This document shows, piece after piece, positions 1 to 11,906 of a stretch of DNA of 35,223 bases; the first letter of the stretch is position 1; each line of letters begins with the position of its first letter. Both the position numbers and the translations under genes were made by a program. Under the pieces are notes generated by a model. It had not been told where the DNA came from and made no database searches. It saw only the letters and a list, made by a program, of their open reading frames with translations. The DNA comes from Apostichopus leukothele (Eukaryota; Echinodermata; Holothuroidea; Aspidochirotida; Stichopodidae), in contig JAAAKB020000013.1 of NCBI GenBank assembly GCA_010014835.2, forward strand, positions 965,308 through 1,000,530. The letters are read 5' to 3'.

Positions 1-44
1 TGCACCTGTTTCCTTTTTTTATTTTTTGGCATTTTCTCCTTTCT

Positions 45-58
45 GGGGGGGGGGGGGG
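45..58 (+). repeat. poly-G run (14 nt)
   Basis: Uninterrupted run of 14 guanines. Such runs recur in this window (18080-18094, 26841-26865, 32435-32460; as C at 24249-24268) and are prone to length errors in sequencing and assembly. Confidence 0.95.
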
Positions 59-1391
59 AATTTGAGTTTTCCCCCAAACAAATTTTAAGACACTAGATTT
101 TTCATTCCAATAATGCACATTACCATAAAGTATATAATGATAGACTCCCACTTCACTGTGTCACCTTGTTAAGATACATTAAAGACAAAATAATGTATGA
201 AGCAAAAAGTAATCAAACTGCAGGTGATTTTTCCCTGTAATGTCATCGCAAATATGATCTCTATCAAACCTAACCTGATTTTCTTTTTCTTTGTTGAGTT
301 TGGGAAATTATTCGTCGCAAATGTATCTTTCAAATCTACTGTAGCTAGGTCAGTGATCAATGTTAGCATTTGATCCTCCTAGTAAAAGCAATTAAGCACT
401 ACTTACTTTGAATTTGAAAATTGAGAAAAGTAAATAAGAAGAAGAAACACTGCACTACTTAGTTTATCTGGGGTAGTAACATTTGGAAATGTTTATATCT
501 TATTCTGCATAATAAACTACAAATTTTTCAAATCGAAGTTCTATTCAAAGATAAGACAGGTTCAAACGTTCAAGTAAAGGATCACTTTCCGATTATCATT
601 CATTTTTATAAACAATGTTCCTCTGTTCATGACTGTATAGATTATAACATGAGGGGGACGAAGAGATTCATCGGGTGAGAGGCAAAATAGCTCAGGCAGA
701 CTAAAAATTTGAATTTCTTGACTGTCTTTATAAACACACTGAAGAAAGTACAGCCAAATATATCTTCACTACAGATAAGGAAGAGATGACCTACACACAC
801 CTAGATTAACTTACTCTTTTACATTAGATGAAACCGACATGGGAGGAAAAAATCCATAGCAATCAATACTCAGTCGAATATCTGGCTTGATTTTGCCAAC
901 TGACCACTTTAGATGACATGAAGAGAGAAGCTTAGGCGAGGAATGGCTGTACAAGGACACACGGCGCAAAACAGGAACTAACTTGACATTATAAAGGTGC
1001 AAAACAATAAATAGATAACGCACATCTAATAAATGTTTGCTCAATGAAACTGGCTGTCAGATCTACGTAAATGTATTGAACGATATGACAAACGGAGAGA
1101 TATTTCACGACGAAAGTTAAATGTGGCAGGATGAAAACAAACTTGAGTACCTAGATGCTAGTTTTACTGTGGGTAGGAATAAAAGTGCACAATGATAGAA
1201 ACATTTTGCAACTTGTGTCGTCAAACCTTCTACTATTGTATGTACGGTATGCACTAAAGCTGGATGCATTCGGCATTGAGTAACTTGCAACAAATATTGT
1301 GATCATTACTCTCCACCATTAGAAGAAGGATAACGTAGTAGTCGTTATACGTACCAGAACACAAATGGAGCCAAATTTCTTCAAATATTGA

Positions 1392-1410
1392 TTTTTTTTT
1401 TTTTTTTTTT
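1392..1410 (+). repeat. poly-T run (19 nt)
   Basis: Uninterrupted thymine homopolymer; on the minus strand it reads as an A-run. No retroposon body is visible beside it, so I treat it as a simple repeat rather than a SINE or processed-gene tail. Confidence 0.9.
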
Positions 1411-1806
1411 AAGTGTCTGCTCAGTCCAGCAAAATTACACCATGCAGAAGCAATGAGCTCAAATAGGCCAACTGACTTCAAAAAAATGCAAGCGACAAAT
1501 TAAAATTCTAAAATGAATTTGTGGGACACTTTTTTTATATTTAAATATTGTACTAAATGAAATATAATACACTAAGTAGGAGAAGCCAAAGGTTTTTCTT
1601 TGCATAGATCTCCTAGATATGTTGTAGGGTACATCCAAATTAGTGTGTAAATTTTACACAACGTGTCTATAGGTCAAGTTACGAACCAACTCAAATTACA
1701 GCTTTAAACGAGGCAACCAACCAACTTTACCGTCACGAACATGTGATAGGGATACTAATGACAAACAACTTCACAAAACGTAATGTAAAGAGATACCTCT
1801 CTCCAC

Positions 1807-1822
1807 CTCTCTCTCTCTCTCT
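1807..1822 (+). repeat. (CT)n microsatellite
   Basis: About eight CT units. Simple dinucleotide repeat in the calcium-channel intron. Confidence 0.85.
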
Positions 1823-3216
1823 GCTGGAAGTTCCCTTTATAAGCAAGACTGAACACTTGAACCAGTCTAAAGATAATATCAAAGGGTCATATAGGTATAT
1901 GTTTAATGAAATTCACTATTATAATTACCATTCTTTTTAAATGTGTTTCTAATATCAGTATTATAGTGATTGCAATTTACGCTGCTACTAAATTGATGTG
2001 TTTGTTTGGTGTTAGCCTTTTTTTAATTAACTAAATAGTATACTGAAAAGTGATTTTTCTTGAAACAACATCGGGCCAATTGGAAGCTTTCACCGTCTGT
2101 AAAAGAGGTATATCCAGTATCACATAGCTAATTAATGCCATGACAGCCCAGGCTACTCAGGTTTAGACATTTTGATATCTGGTCAAAACAGCAAGCCTAG
2201 GTTTTCCTTACATTATTGCAGAATGTTTTCAACATTGGAGACCTTAGCAGCATAGGTTATGAGATGACATCGTACTTTGGTTAAAACCTATACACATGGC
2301 TCTCTGAGGTTTTAACTAAAAGAAATCAAGAGAATAATGCAATCTCAATCTAAATTTACTTGATTAATTATATCTAACCACAGAGAAAAGCCTCTTGGTA
2401 CAATACATCAACACAATTCTAGCAGCACACACCATGGAGTTCCATTCATCACAGATGAAATCACCCGACGGTTTGTCTTTCATTTGCACAGACATTAAAA
2501 CTTCTATCATTACAAGAGGAGACCATATTGAAATAAACTGAAAGATTCCGGCGTGGCTGACAATGAATATTCATTATATATATACCGGATGGATCATGTT
2601 ACAATTAACAGTTCTGAGACATCACAGTGGTCAGACAAAAACATCCTCTGATATGTGCTCTATGCATCATCATTCTGTGGAAGAACAATTATCGTTTTGA
2701 ATTACTTCGGAAGCATGAGTCTCTCTGAAAATTGGTATCCTTCTCAAGAACGCAGAGGTTTGCAGGCATGAAGGGCACACATATACATATTCTCATGCCT
2801 GCAGTGAATGAATGTTGCAAGTATTAAAAAAGATCCAAAATTGAAGGACAATGAAGGTACATGGGACAGAATTACAGTAATTGTGCACAAAACGGAAAAA
2901 ATTAAATATGAAAAATACATCTAGCATTTCAGTAGATCTATGCTCTAATTTGAGTTTTGTTACAAACAACAAAAGAAATTTATAAGGAAGAATTTAATAT
3001 GTATGATGTTTTCACACATGTATGTTCATGCTAAGAAATCAAACATCTACCAAATATCACTATGAATTTAACCATAAGTATATTAGAAAAAAAAACAATG
3101 GGCTGTATGTATCTACACAGTAGGTCAAATTTTATCTTTCCCACTATAACTTTAGGACTCTATGCCATCCAGTAATTAAATTAGTTTGGCACTCTTTACT
3201 TTCAACATTAGATGAA

Positions 3217-3227
3217 ACTTACCTGGC
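3217..3227 (-). promoter_or_regulatory. Candidate U2-type 5' splice site downstream of exon 2
   Basis: On the minus strand the sequence reads GCCAG|GTAAGT, a full consensus GT donor, with the cut between 3223 and 3222. The calcium-channel reading frame stays open from exon 2 through the 132 nt (44 codons) before this site, and the cut falls in the same codon phase (two bases) as the U12 donor at 3354. Use of this site would lengthen exon 2 in frame just before S1. It could also be chance: an open 44-codon stretch has a probability of roughly 5% in sequence of this composition. Confidence 0.4.
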
Positions 3228-3346
3228 ATGAACATATCCTATTATCTTGTTTCTTCTGTTTTTCTCTTTCTTTCTTTTTTTATTTGGTGTAAAACTCAAA
3301 GAATTGGAAATCATATCTATATGGTAAAAAACTTCTATCATTGAAA

Positions 3347-3354
3347 AAGGATAT
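3347..3354 (-). promoter_or_regulatory. U12-type AT-AC 5' splice site of Cav1 exon 2
   Basis: Reading the minus strand, exon 2 ends ...GAGTGGAA and the intron starts ATATCCTTTTT, a perfect match to the minor-spliceosome donor consensus RTATCCTTT in its AT form. No GT lies at the position where homology to Cav1 proteins stops (after Val-Glu-Trp and the first two bases of a Lys codon), so an ordinary GT donor cannot explain the boundary. Minor AT-AC introns are documented in animal sodium- and calcium-channel alpha-subunit genes. The 3' end (branch site and AC) would be outside the window. Confidence 0.85.
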
Positions 3355-3658
3355 TTCCACTCGACTATCTTTATACACAGCCGCCGAAACGGGTTATCCA
3401 ATTTAAGGCAGAAAAGGGCACGTGGTGGTCTGATGTTTCCGATAGGCTGCTTCTTCTGATTTCTCTTTTTATTCATGCTTGTCGAAGTGGAGGTAGTGGC
3501 CTCTAGAGCTGCTTTCCATGCATTGCTAAGGGGTTTTTTTGCTTCCTTTGATTCGCTATCATCAGTTTTTGGGACAGTAGTAAACGGACTGGAATTGGGG
3601 ATGTTACCCGTGAAGTAAGTACCAGCACTAGCCGTTGGTGACACATTATTCGATAAGC
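3355..3658 (-). CDS. CACNA1 (Cav1): L-type voltage-gated calcium channel alpha-1 subunit (Cav1), coding exon 2
   Basis: Encodes most of the cytoplasmic N-terminus of the pore-forming subunit of a plasma-membrane L-type calcium channel, which couples depolarisation to calcium entry. The diagnostic part is the C-terminal third: RPPRALFCL, then [14 protein letters not shown], which matches the Cav1 sequence just before S1 of domain I and differs from Cav2 (IIEWPPFEY type). Upstream, [10 protein letters not shown] aligns with the vertebrate SWQAAIDA segment that contains the NSCaTE calmodulin-binding motif; a basic KKRNQKK patch follows, as in vertebrates. The acceptor is strong (pyrimidine-rich tract, then TTAATAG at 3659-3665) and leaves two bases of a split Gly codon; 100 whole codons follow, and the exon ends with two bases of a split Lys codon at a U12 donor. 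With the proposed exon 1 it covers residues 7-108. The Cav1 assignment is firm; orthology to CACNA1C versus CACNA1D is not meaningful if the host predates their duplication. Confidence 0.93.
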
Positions 3659-6600
3659 CTATTAAGAACAAAAACAAAGAAAGAAAGGGTTTGGTAATTT
3701 CGTATACAAATATATATACTGTTTTTACCATGATAATTAAAATTTAAAAGCTATAGAAGGCAAGATAATTACATGAAATTAGTGTCATATAGTGTGGCAT
3801 ACAATTCCTGTTGGATAATAATAACATTCAATAAAACATTGGGAATTAAGCATGATACAATAGTATTCATGTATGAACCAGGACTAATCACATAGTGTTC
3901 CCTGAAAAAAGAAGTTTGAATAGCCCACTCATTGATTCAGTGATACAATTAGTAAATTAAGAAAAATAAGTTAACATTTCATGGCAGCTAGACTGCCATC
4001 AGACACATGCCAGCTGTTTACACATGTCACTGAAGTAGGCCATTTTAGTCAGCGTTTATTAATTTTTTGGTATTGATGGGATGCCATTGACTTTGTGCTG
4101 GTGTTGTAATTTTAAGACATGCCAAAGGAGGTTAATTTTGCCTTCTAAACCCCTACCGTGGGGGTTACAAATAGCTGAAGGTATTAAATCACTTTTTACA
4201 CAGCTGTGTAACACAAAATGCATGAGTAAGAATTACAAGAATATATATTTCAACTCGTTACCACAGAAGTGAACTGTACTTTGACAGTTTGTCAAACCAG
4301 CTAGATCTATCCACAGTTTGCCACGGTATGTCATTCTCATTAAATGGCTACATCACGGGCAATACTTCTGCCGGTTATCCTAAATCATGAGCTAACACCG
4401 ATGACATCAGAACAGCTTGAAAGAATTTACTGTTAGACATATATTCATTGGCTTATACCCAGCACCCATATCTGCTGCTTATAGCACAGTGAAATTACTG
4501 TCTTTCACAGTTGATACTGTTTAATAAGTATATACAAGAATGGCACTAGCAATTTAACGATGGGACTATAGCAATAAAGAAACCAGACTTCAAAAACTTA
4601 TGTTGGTATGTTTAAATTGTTAACATAAAAATTCTGCTCCTAATGATGGTTGACACTGAATGCTGTGAAGATGTCGAGGGAGAGGTGGGGAACGGGGAGA
4701 AATTGGGGATAAGGAATATCTTATGTCAACAAGACAGTCACATGATTTGAAGCCTTTATGACACTTTAATAATTTATAGAAGTACAACAATTAAGTTAGC
4801 AAAAATTGGATAATAAATTGCATGTACATAAAATCACTCTTTTATACAAATAGAGGGATACTCATGAGAAGTATGTCACTTATACTTGTTGCAAATCATG
4901 TATTATTGAGTTTTCAGCTATTTTTTGTATGGTTTCCTTTGAAATATATTGAACTTTGAACTGCACCAAACGTTATAGCCTTCTGTTACATAAGATGAAT
5001 CTCTCTTCTATCAGAATGTGAAATATGATCTGATCTGATCTGTTGTGGTCTACTTTTTAATTATTAAAAGAGAACATGCATTATAAGTATTTACAAGTTT
5101 TTTCCTCTCTAATACCCTCCACTTCAAAGACCTTTACCCTCCTACAAACACCCTATCATATTTGTGATAAATATGCTACATTCAGCATGAGCAGATGTTG
5201 ACATTTGTTGACCTCAAATGAGCACTGACTGAATTCCATCAAAAGCAATTTAGATTTAATGCTTAAGGCCCTATATATGGTGCATGGCCACCAACAGCTG
5301 CATGGTACTATCACCAAATATGCTAGAAATAATGGTCACTCTCGTCCAAACTTAATCCATTTGCAATTTACTACAATCCAGCTCAAAGGTGTTTTTCCTC
5401 AATAAGACAACAACTTGACCGATTGAACCGTCCTCCATGGCTATCAGTGATTTACAGTACAGAGATTCAGAACCTCATCCATGGCAGGTACTTTTGAAAA
5501 CCTTCAGCCACTGATGGCCATTTTGAGCAAGTAATCAAAACTTTACAGACAATGTTCAGAATTGACTGGAATCAGTAAATACTTGCTTGTCAACCATCAG
5601 TTGGTAAAACTGTGATCTCATTTTGAGTAAAATGCCCTGGAATATGTGTTTCGTGACATCGCTGGACAAATGCAGAAACCTGCTTTTTCAATAAATCCTT
5701 TCTTGCCTTTACAGAATACCAAATCTGTTTACAAGTACATAATAAGTCAGAAAACTAGATCAACACCTACATTTATACTATATAACTTAATAAAGTACTA
5801 TACAAGTGACTACTTCAGAAACCCATATTTTCCCCACATTCTCAATATACTCATTTGTAGTTTAAGTTAACTGAACTGTAAGTAAAGCTTACCATATAGG
5901 GTAACAATCAGTAAGTATAGGAACAGGATTAACAGCGTATATTACAATGAATGAATATAGTCCTACTACACAAGAAATAGAGTAAACTTCCCTACTGAAT
6001 TTTTGAAATCCTTATAACTTCATATTGAAATAATTCTCTCAACTGTGATCATACTGCTAAGCTATACATGTACACAAAACAAAAGAGAAGGGCAACCACC
6101 ATGGTTACAGATTTTCATTATTTTCTTGTTCAGCAATATGCCCTAAGGAATGGCCAGTTTATTAATATTCTGTTAGCTCTTTCAACTCCAATAAATATCT
6201 TTATCCATCAACTAAATTTATTCAAAGACAGTAGCCCGCTCTAAAATTTCAGCACAAACCATACATATCAATTTGTCAATGAAAACAACTATTTCTTTTC
6301 TTATTTTGGGGTCTGAACCAACAATGAAAGTCACTGCAAGAGAACAATTCAAAATTCACTTTATACAAACATGTTACAGAAATGGATCAATTGAACTGAA
6401 AATACCAAAATACAAATATGCAGTTGGAGCATTAACTTTTCTTTCTTTTTTTTCTCCTTTTTTTCAATATTATATCATTATGGCTTAGACCAAGGAAGTG
6501 AATTTATGTCTTCATGATCTAATGCAAACCAACTTCTAATCAGTTTGATCTTCCTGTAAAGTTACACAAGAAGCTTTCTATTGGACTATCTAGTAGTCCT

Positions 6601-7530
6601 AAAAGTGTGAGTAAATGCATTTACGATGGTTAGGGAGGTCCAATGCTGACTTTGATAGCTGCATTCAAACTGGTAAGTTAATATCAAGTAGGGAATATCT
6701 GGTAGTAACTGAATGCCCGCCCCTCTTGCTTTTAAGCGTAAACATGGCTTAAAAGCAATTAATAAACCAGTAAATCTGTGTGGTAGGCACATGTATACAG
6801 TAATTCATGTTTTGAAACTTTTCTTGGTAAATGGGCACACACGAATATTTTAAACAAACAAAATTCCCCAGTAAATCTAATTTACAATGATTACAAAGCA
6901 GTGATATGCAAAGAATATGTTGAATCTGACAAATAAACCTATTTTTTATGTTTTTTTTCTTCTTATTTAGTTTTCATTTTCCTTCCTTTTTACAAAATTC
7001 ATGGGAGATATAAGCCTTATCAAGGTAATATAGTTAACAATATCAAGAGGTTTAACATAATTACTCCGGGACAATTCTCCATGTTTTAATTTTCTAATTT
7101 ACCCATATGTACTTGAAATATTTGCATTACCTCAAACAATGAAGTTAACTCCATGATCTGCATATTCCAACATGAACGTTATTCTTGCACATTAATTCTT
7201 TTAAATATGAGATATTCAAATGCTCACTTTATATATACTTCATTCATTTTAAAGTACCATAAATATATTATAGAGACCACATCCCCAGGGTAGATAGCAA
7301 TGTATAATTAAACATTTCAAAGTAAGATCCACAGAAACAGTCCACTTAAAATATATGTAATAATTATACATCAGCCTGACATCATCAATAAGATATAAAA
7401 CAGTGGCTACTGCCCAATCAATTGCATGCGACAAGATAATGTCAAAAACCCATTAACCACCATATACCAACACAAGGTATTTGTCACACCAAATGCATAA
7501 TGCATTCTCACCATTCAAAGGTACGAAAGA

Positions 7531-7557
7531 GGGAGAGAGAGATAGAGAGAGAGAGAG
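7531..7557 (+). repeat. (GA)n microsatellite
   Basis: Imperfect GA repeat interrupted by one GATA unit, in calcium-channel intron 1. Confidence 0.9.
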
Positions 7558-10500
7558 CAAGTTAAAATGCCATTCAAGCAGTTAATGTCTATATGCACAT
7601 TTTACTACCGGGAATGCTCAGTTGGGTATATAGCAGAACGTCACTGGTCCGAACAGATATATCCTAAGATGGAGTTGATGGTAATGGACTGAAAAAAAGA
7701 CAGCTTTTTTCTTTTCCAAGCACTACATAAGAAAATATTTATTTTCTATCAAAATTGCACCATTTACAAACTACTTAAAACTATTGATTTTTGACACATC
7801 ACATATGGCTGGTTTCCTGAAACACTTGATGAAGACATACATCATTGCGAAGCAAGACCGCTTGTTTGTAAAACTAATTGGATTCAAAAGCTATATATGT
7901 ATATAGTATATAGGCTCATCTGCTTGAAAGAAGCCCAGCATAGAAGTTATCTGGTAATGGAACAGAACAATTTTAGCTGCGAAGGATGTGCTAGTGAAAT
8001 CATCATTGCTTCTTATTGATTTCTCTCAAACACTATTTTCAAAGTTGTTCAGGTGGTCAATGTGAAACATCATACAATAGTACAGTAGTAAACACCACAA
8101 TGAGTTCTCGTTATTACTGTACGTACGTACTGCAGTAGCCGATAAACTTGATACACTCACAGTACTGTATGCATGTAGTGGTAAATCAGCATTGTGAGTT
8201 GATTGAGTGAATGTGCTGTAAAATGTAAATATTAATACATGTTGAGTTTAAATACTGTAATTTACATGAATAGTCATGTATATCTGAATGACATGACATG
8301 GACGTTTAGTTCACACAATTAATGAACTTATTAGTAAATTTTGAATTTTAAGAGCAGAGGAGGTTTAAACTCATAAAGACAGTTCTGTACTTCCACCAGG
8401 GTTTAAGTTGGGTCATTTGTGCTGCTACAACCAGATTATATGATCTAGACAGCTTTGCTTCAAATAATTTTGTGACATGTTTATGATATTTTACATAGAT
8501 CAGTTTGTACTAGAGCCAGCTGCTGACCTAATTTGAGCTATTAAACATTTCACAATATACAGAGCTACTGTACCATGGTTGTACAGTAATATGACTAAAG
8601 ATACAGCCTCTAGACTTTAAGACACTTTGGGTGGTACCTACAGTATAATTTAATTTAGGACCAATCATGATTACAATAGTTAAGGGATCATGTATCACTG
8701 AGTTTGTGTATATATTGCTTTACATATGCAAATAGCAAAGCAAAGTAGTATTGCAACAGTATGCACATGTTTCCTGCACTCCTCTTAGCTAACAACTATC
8801 ACGCTGGTAAGGATCGTTACTCTACCATGTATCATGCTGTGGGAAAAAGCTGCACTGTCTTGGCCTTGCCACAAACTGATGGTTTTGATGAGTATACATG
8901 TACTTAAAAAATGAAATCTACTAGTTTAGTCCACCAAAAATTGCACTGGGAATGATTAAATTATTGCAAAACGTAACCAATCAAAAAATAAAACATTACA
9001 TTAAATTTGTTATTTCTTTTAGATTTAATGATCAGAAACTACAGAGTATACTCACATCTCAGCTAATAGGTAGATTGAGGTGTATCCAATGATGCGTAAA
9101 TGTTACATGAATTGGTCAGAGTATGTACATGACACAAAATAAGAACATAAATCAAAATTTGCTGGCACCTTTATAGGGATATTCTTGCAGCTGACCGCGA
9201 TTAATTTATCAAAATGTTGGCAAGTTTCTGCATATCTCTAGGCTAAAACCGCATCCTCATAGCATGTTTATAGCATAGAATTTTTAAAGTAGGTGGTATT
9301 TTCTGAATGCAGATCTGACAACAGCAAAAATATTTTTGTTTTTATAATATAATTATAAATTTAATTATAATATTGAACCCACATATTCGCAGCAGAAAAT
9401 AATATTTCTACAACACGATTGCATTTTGATGAAATTCTAAACACAGTGAACCTTGACAGCTAAACCAACATTCCAAATGTATCCAAATTTCAAGGAAAAA
9501 TCAACAAGGAGATAAAAGAGCAAAGTAAGATTTGGAAGAACATTTGCCTTATAACATCACAGACCACCTACTTGGATCTATTTTAGGGAAGAATCGAGAA
9601 TTAAACCTGTCAAAATAAGTTCCACTAAATCAACCATATCTTGAAATAGGACAAGCTATTGAGCTGGAATTTTTAATTAACAGTGTGGATTTTGTTTCTA
9701 CGTTTCATGTCAGAGTTACATTGTCACAATAAAAGGGACTTGTGCTTGAGTACTTGGTATCATGCTTACATGAACACGTACATCATAACATGTATATGCA
9801 TGCATGGTTGTATATGTAACGATAACTTTATCCCATTGTTCTGACACAGTGACACTGAAAATCAAAGACACCTATATTCATAAATCAGTAACATTAAAGA
9901 CAAAAGTCTGCATGACACATTCATCAAATCTAATTACATTAACAATTTCATATTAATGGTTTTGTTCAATTTGCAATCCTACAGAACACAGTAGAGCAGC
10001 TTTAAGATGTAAAATGTCAACTTTGCAATCCTTAATTGGATAAATTTGCACCTGTAGGTCAATACTTGTAGTTTTGTTCTGCCTGTTTCTCATAAATTAT
10101 GTGTGCTTCAGCAGTGGGGAGCACTGCATATTAAGTTACAAAGAATGGTCTTGAACCAAATGAAATTCAAGCACACTGTGCCTGGTTATTGTTTGGAGCA
10201 TGATGAAGTTTAGCACAATACAACACTACCAAGGCAGACCAAGAAATGCATAATCCACCTTGTTAAGAAGTAAGTAACTTAGCAAGTATCCTGCAGAAAC
10301 TGACTTCACCAAAACATACACATACATATTATAGACTTTCAGCATTTGAGTTGTCCTCTTGCATAGATGAAATCTTTGGAAGTTCTTCTTTATTGCATTT
10401 TACTTTGTGAACCAACATTTGTTTTACTCACTAAATTTGTAAGGAATTTTCATACAGAGATCCTCTTATAATACCTTCCTATGAATGTCTTCTATATTAT

Positions 10501-10672
10501 AAAACTCAGTGTAATTGGAACTTACATCATTTGGAGCTGACAGTTAATTTTCTTGACTGAAAGTATTTCGCTACACGCTGTAAATTGTAAAAATGTGCAC
10601 ATCATTTTTTCTTCTGTAAATGTAAGCCCCTATGCCATGACATGCAAAATCCAACCTTCTTTTAATAATATT

Positions 10673-10730
10673 ATGTACCAGCCCCCTCACCAATCTCAGA
10701 AATGTACCAGCCCCCTCACCAATCTCAGAA
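10673..10730 (+). repeat. 29-bp tandem duplication
   Basis: Two identical, directly adjacent 29-bp copies (10673-10701 and 10702-10730), each starting ATGTACCAGCCCCCTCACC. A decayed third start (GTGCACTAGCCC, from 10732) follows. Perfect identity suggests a recent duplication, or an assembly or slippage product. The repeat lies inside an 83-codon open frame that shows no domain. Confidence 0.95.
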
Positions 10731-11074
10731 AGTGCACTAGCCCATGTCTTTTAAAACCAACTTTGTACAGAAAAAAAATTCTGACTTGGTGTTATAATTG
10801 CTGAATCTCCACTGAAATCTACCATTAAATTTCTATACAATCGAATCACTTCAGTACATGGATAAATTAATGCAACATTGGGCAAATCATGGTACAAAAA
10901 AAGTGGTAGAGCATGGACACTGTTACTAAGTCCAGATAATATGAATTGGAGAAACGAACACAAGAAAGTAGATAAGAGAGGTAGTCTTTTAAAAAGGAAT
11001 CTAATCAGTGTCTCTTGGTGAAAACAAACAACTTAACATAAATACATTACATACCGGTACTTTACATTAACTTA

Positions 11075-11350
11075 GTGCGCGGAGGTACCGGTTGGCCACC
11101 GGCTGCTGCCGGGCTCCCTGTCGGGGTGTCACGTCCCAAGGAAGTCTGCGATCGCTATTTAGTTATAAACAAGGTGCGTCAGAAAGCTTCAGGAAAGCTT
11201 AAAGTATACATAACAGTTCAGAAAGAGAATATGTCCAAAAGAAAAGAGGTCCAAAAAGTGGTAGCAAAAGAGAAGCAAGTAAGAGTCAAACACAGAAGGG
11301 TTGGTAATATAAAGAAAGGCCGAAACGGAAAGGTGGATCTTCAGGGGTAA
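11075..11350 (+). CDS. Unrecognised basic open frame (GC-richer start)
   Basis: The open frame of about 91 codons opens in a CpG-rich, GC-rich stretch (about 11080-11160) that contrasts with the surrounding AT-rich intron. It continues as a lysine/arginine-rich segment with repeated KEKQVRVKHRR-like patches and ends just before a possible donor (GGG|GTAAGC near 11349). I recognise no family. There is no ATG at its start, so if real it would be an internal exon or an eroded piece of a mobile-element gene. It precedes the SAP-domain frame on the same strand by about 550 bp and could share its origin, but nothing in the sequence joins them. Confidence 0.2.
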   Translation: MRGGTGWPPAAAGLPVGVSRPKEVCDRYLVINKVRQKASGKLKVYITVQKENMSKRKEVQKVVAKEKQVRVKHRRVGNIKKGRNGKVDLQG

Positions 11351-11516
11351 GCAGACCTCATAGTTATTTTAACGTGGCGTGACGGATAGGCTGGTGCCAC
11401 TCGGAGAAGAGACGAGCCACTCCTTGGAAACTAATTTATACCATTCTATAATGTTACTCGACTGTAACTTGATTGTGCTCTACGCTTACAAATTAGCATG
11501 ATAATAGTAAATACCG

Positions 11517-11584
11517 GCAATTAGCGTGGCAAACTCTTAAAGTAAACTACATAACAGCAATTAGCGTGGCAAACCCTTAAAGTA
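11517..11584 (+). repeat. 28-bp direct repeat at 40-bp period
   Basis: Two copies (11517-11544 and 11557-11584) of a unit beginning GCAATTAGCGTGGCAAAC, with one T/C difference, separated by 12 bp. The flanks are not duplicated. The unit lies between the basic open frame and the SAP-domain frame. It could be subterminal repeats of an element or a simple local duplication. Confidence 0.9.
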
Positions 11585-11906
11585 CATGCTGCATCATAAC
11601 AATAACCACACCCAAGTTGTAATTAAATGAAGGAAATATACAGTAGCCTCTGGCCTTGCATGTAACTGCTGCAACAGTTACAGCTACTTTACAGCTAGTG
11701 ACAGTGGATGAAAAAGAAATGGTTTGCCCTGTATAAGCCAGTTTGGAGATACCAGCAGCTTATGATTACGTAACAGGTCAGAGGGTCGACTGTGAATAGT
11801 AGCGTCACTCGACAGCTTGTTTACACATATGTATACACTATAGCGTTGTAAAGTCTCCAAATATTGATCGTTATATGTACTGAAGTAATTCTTATTTTTT
11901 TTCGCA

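Larger units (their letters stand above)
1..3354 (-). other. Cav1 intron 2, 5' portion (continues past window start)
   Basis: Non-coding stretch downstream of calcium-channel exon 2 on the minus strand. I looked for the next exon, which should begin with a Pro-Phe codon pair followed by a hydrophobic S1 helix, and found nothing like it, so exon 3 should lie left of position 1. The interval holds a 14-G run (45-58), a 19-T run (1392-1410), a CT microsatellite (about 1807-1822) and otherwise unremarkable AT-rich sequence. Open frames of 60-77 codons here look like chance: their translations lack any family motif. Confidence 0.7.

Noticed and set aside
3220-3354. Reading Cav1 exon 2 straight on to the GT donor as the normal exon
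   Set aside because: The translated extension is charged and polar and does not resemble the very conserved S1 helix that must follow Val-Glu-Trp-Lys. The U12 donor at the homology boundary explains the end better. The longer form is kept only as a possible alternative.
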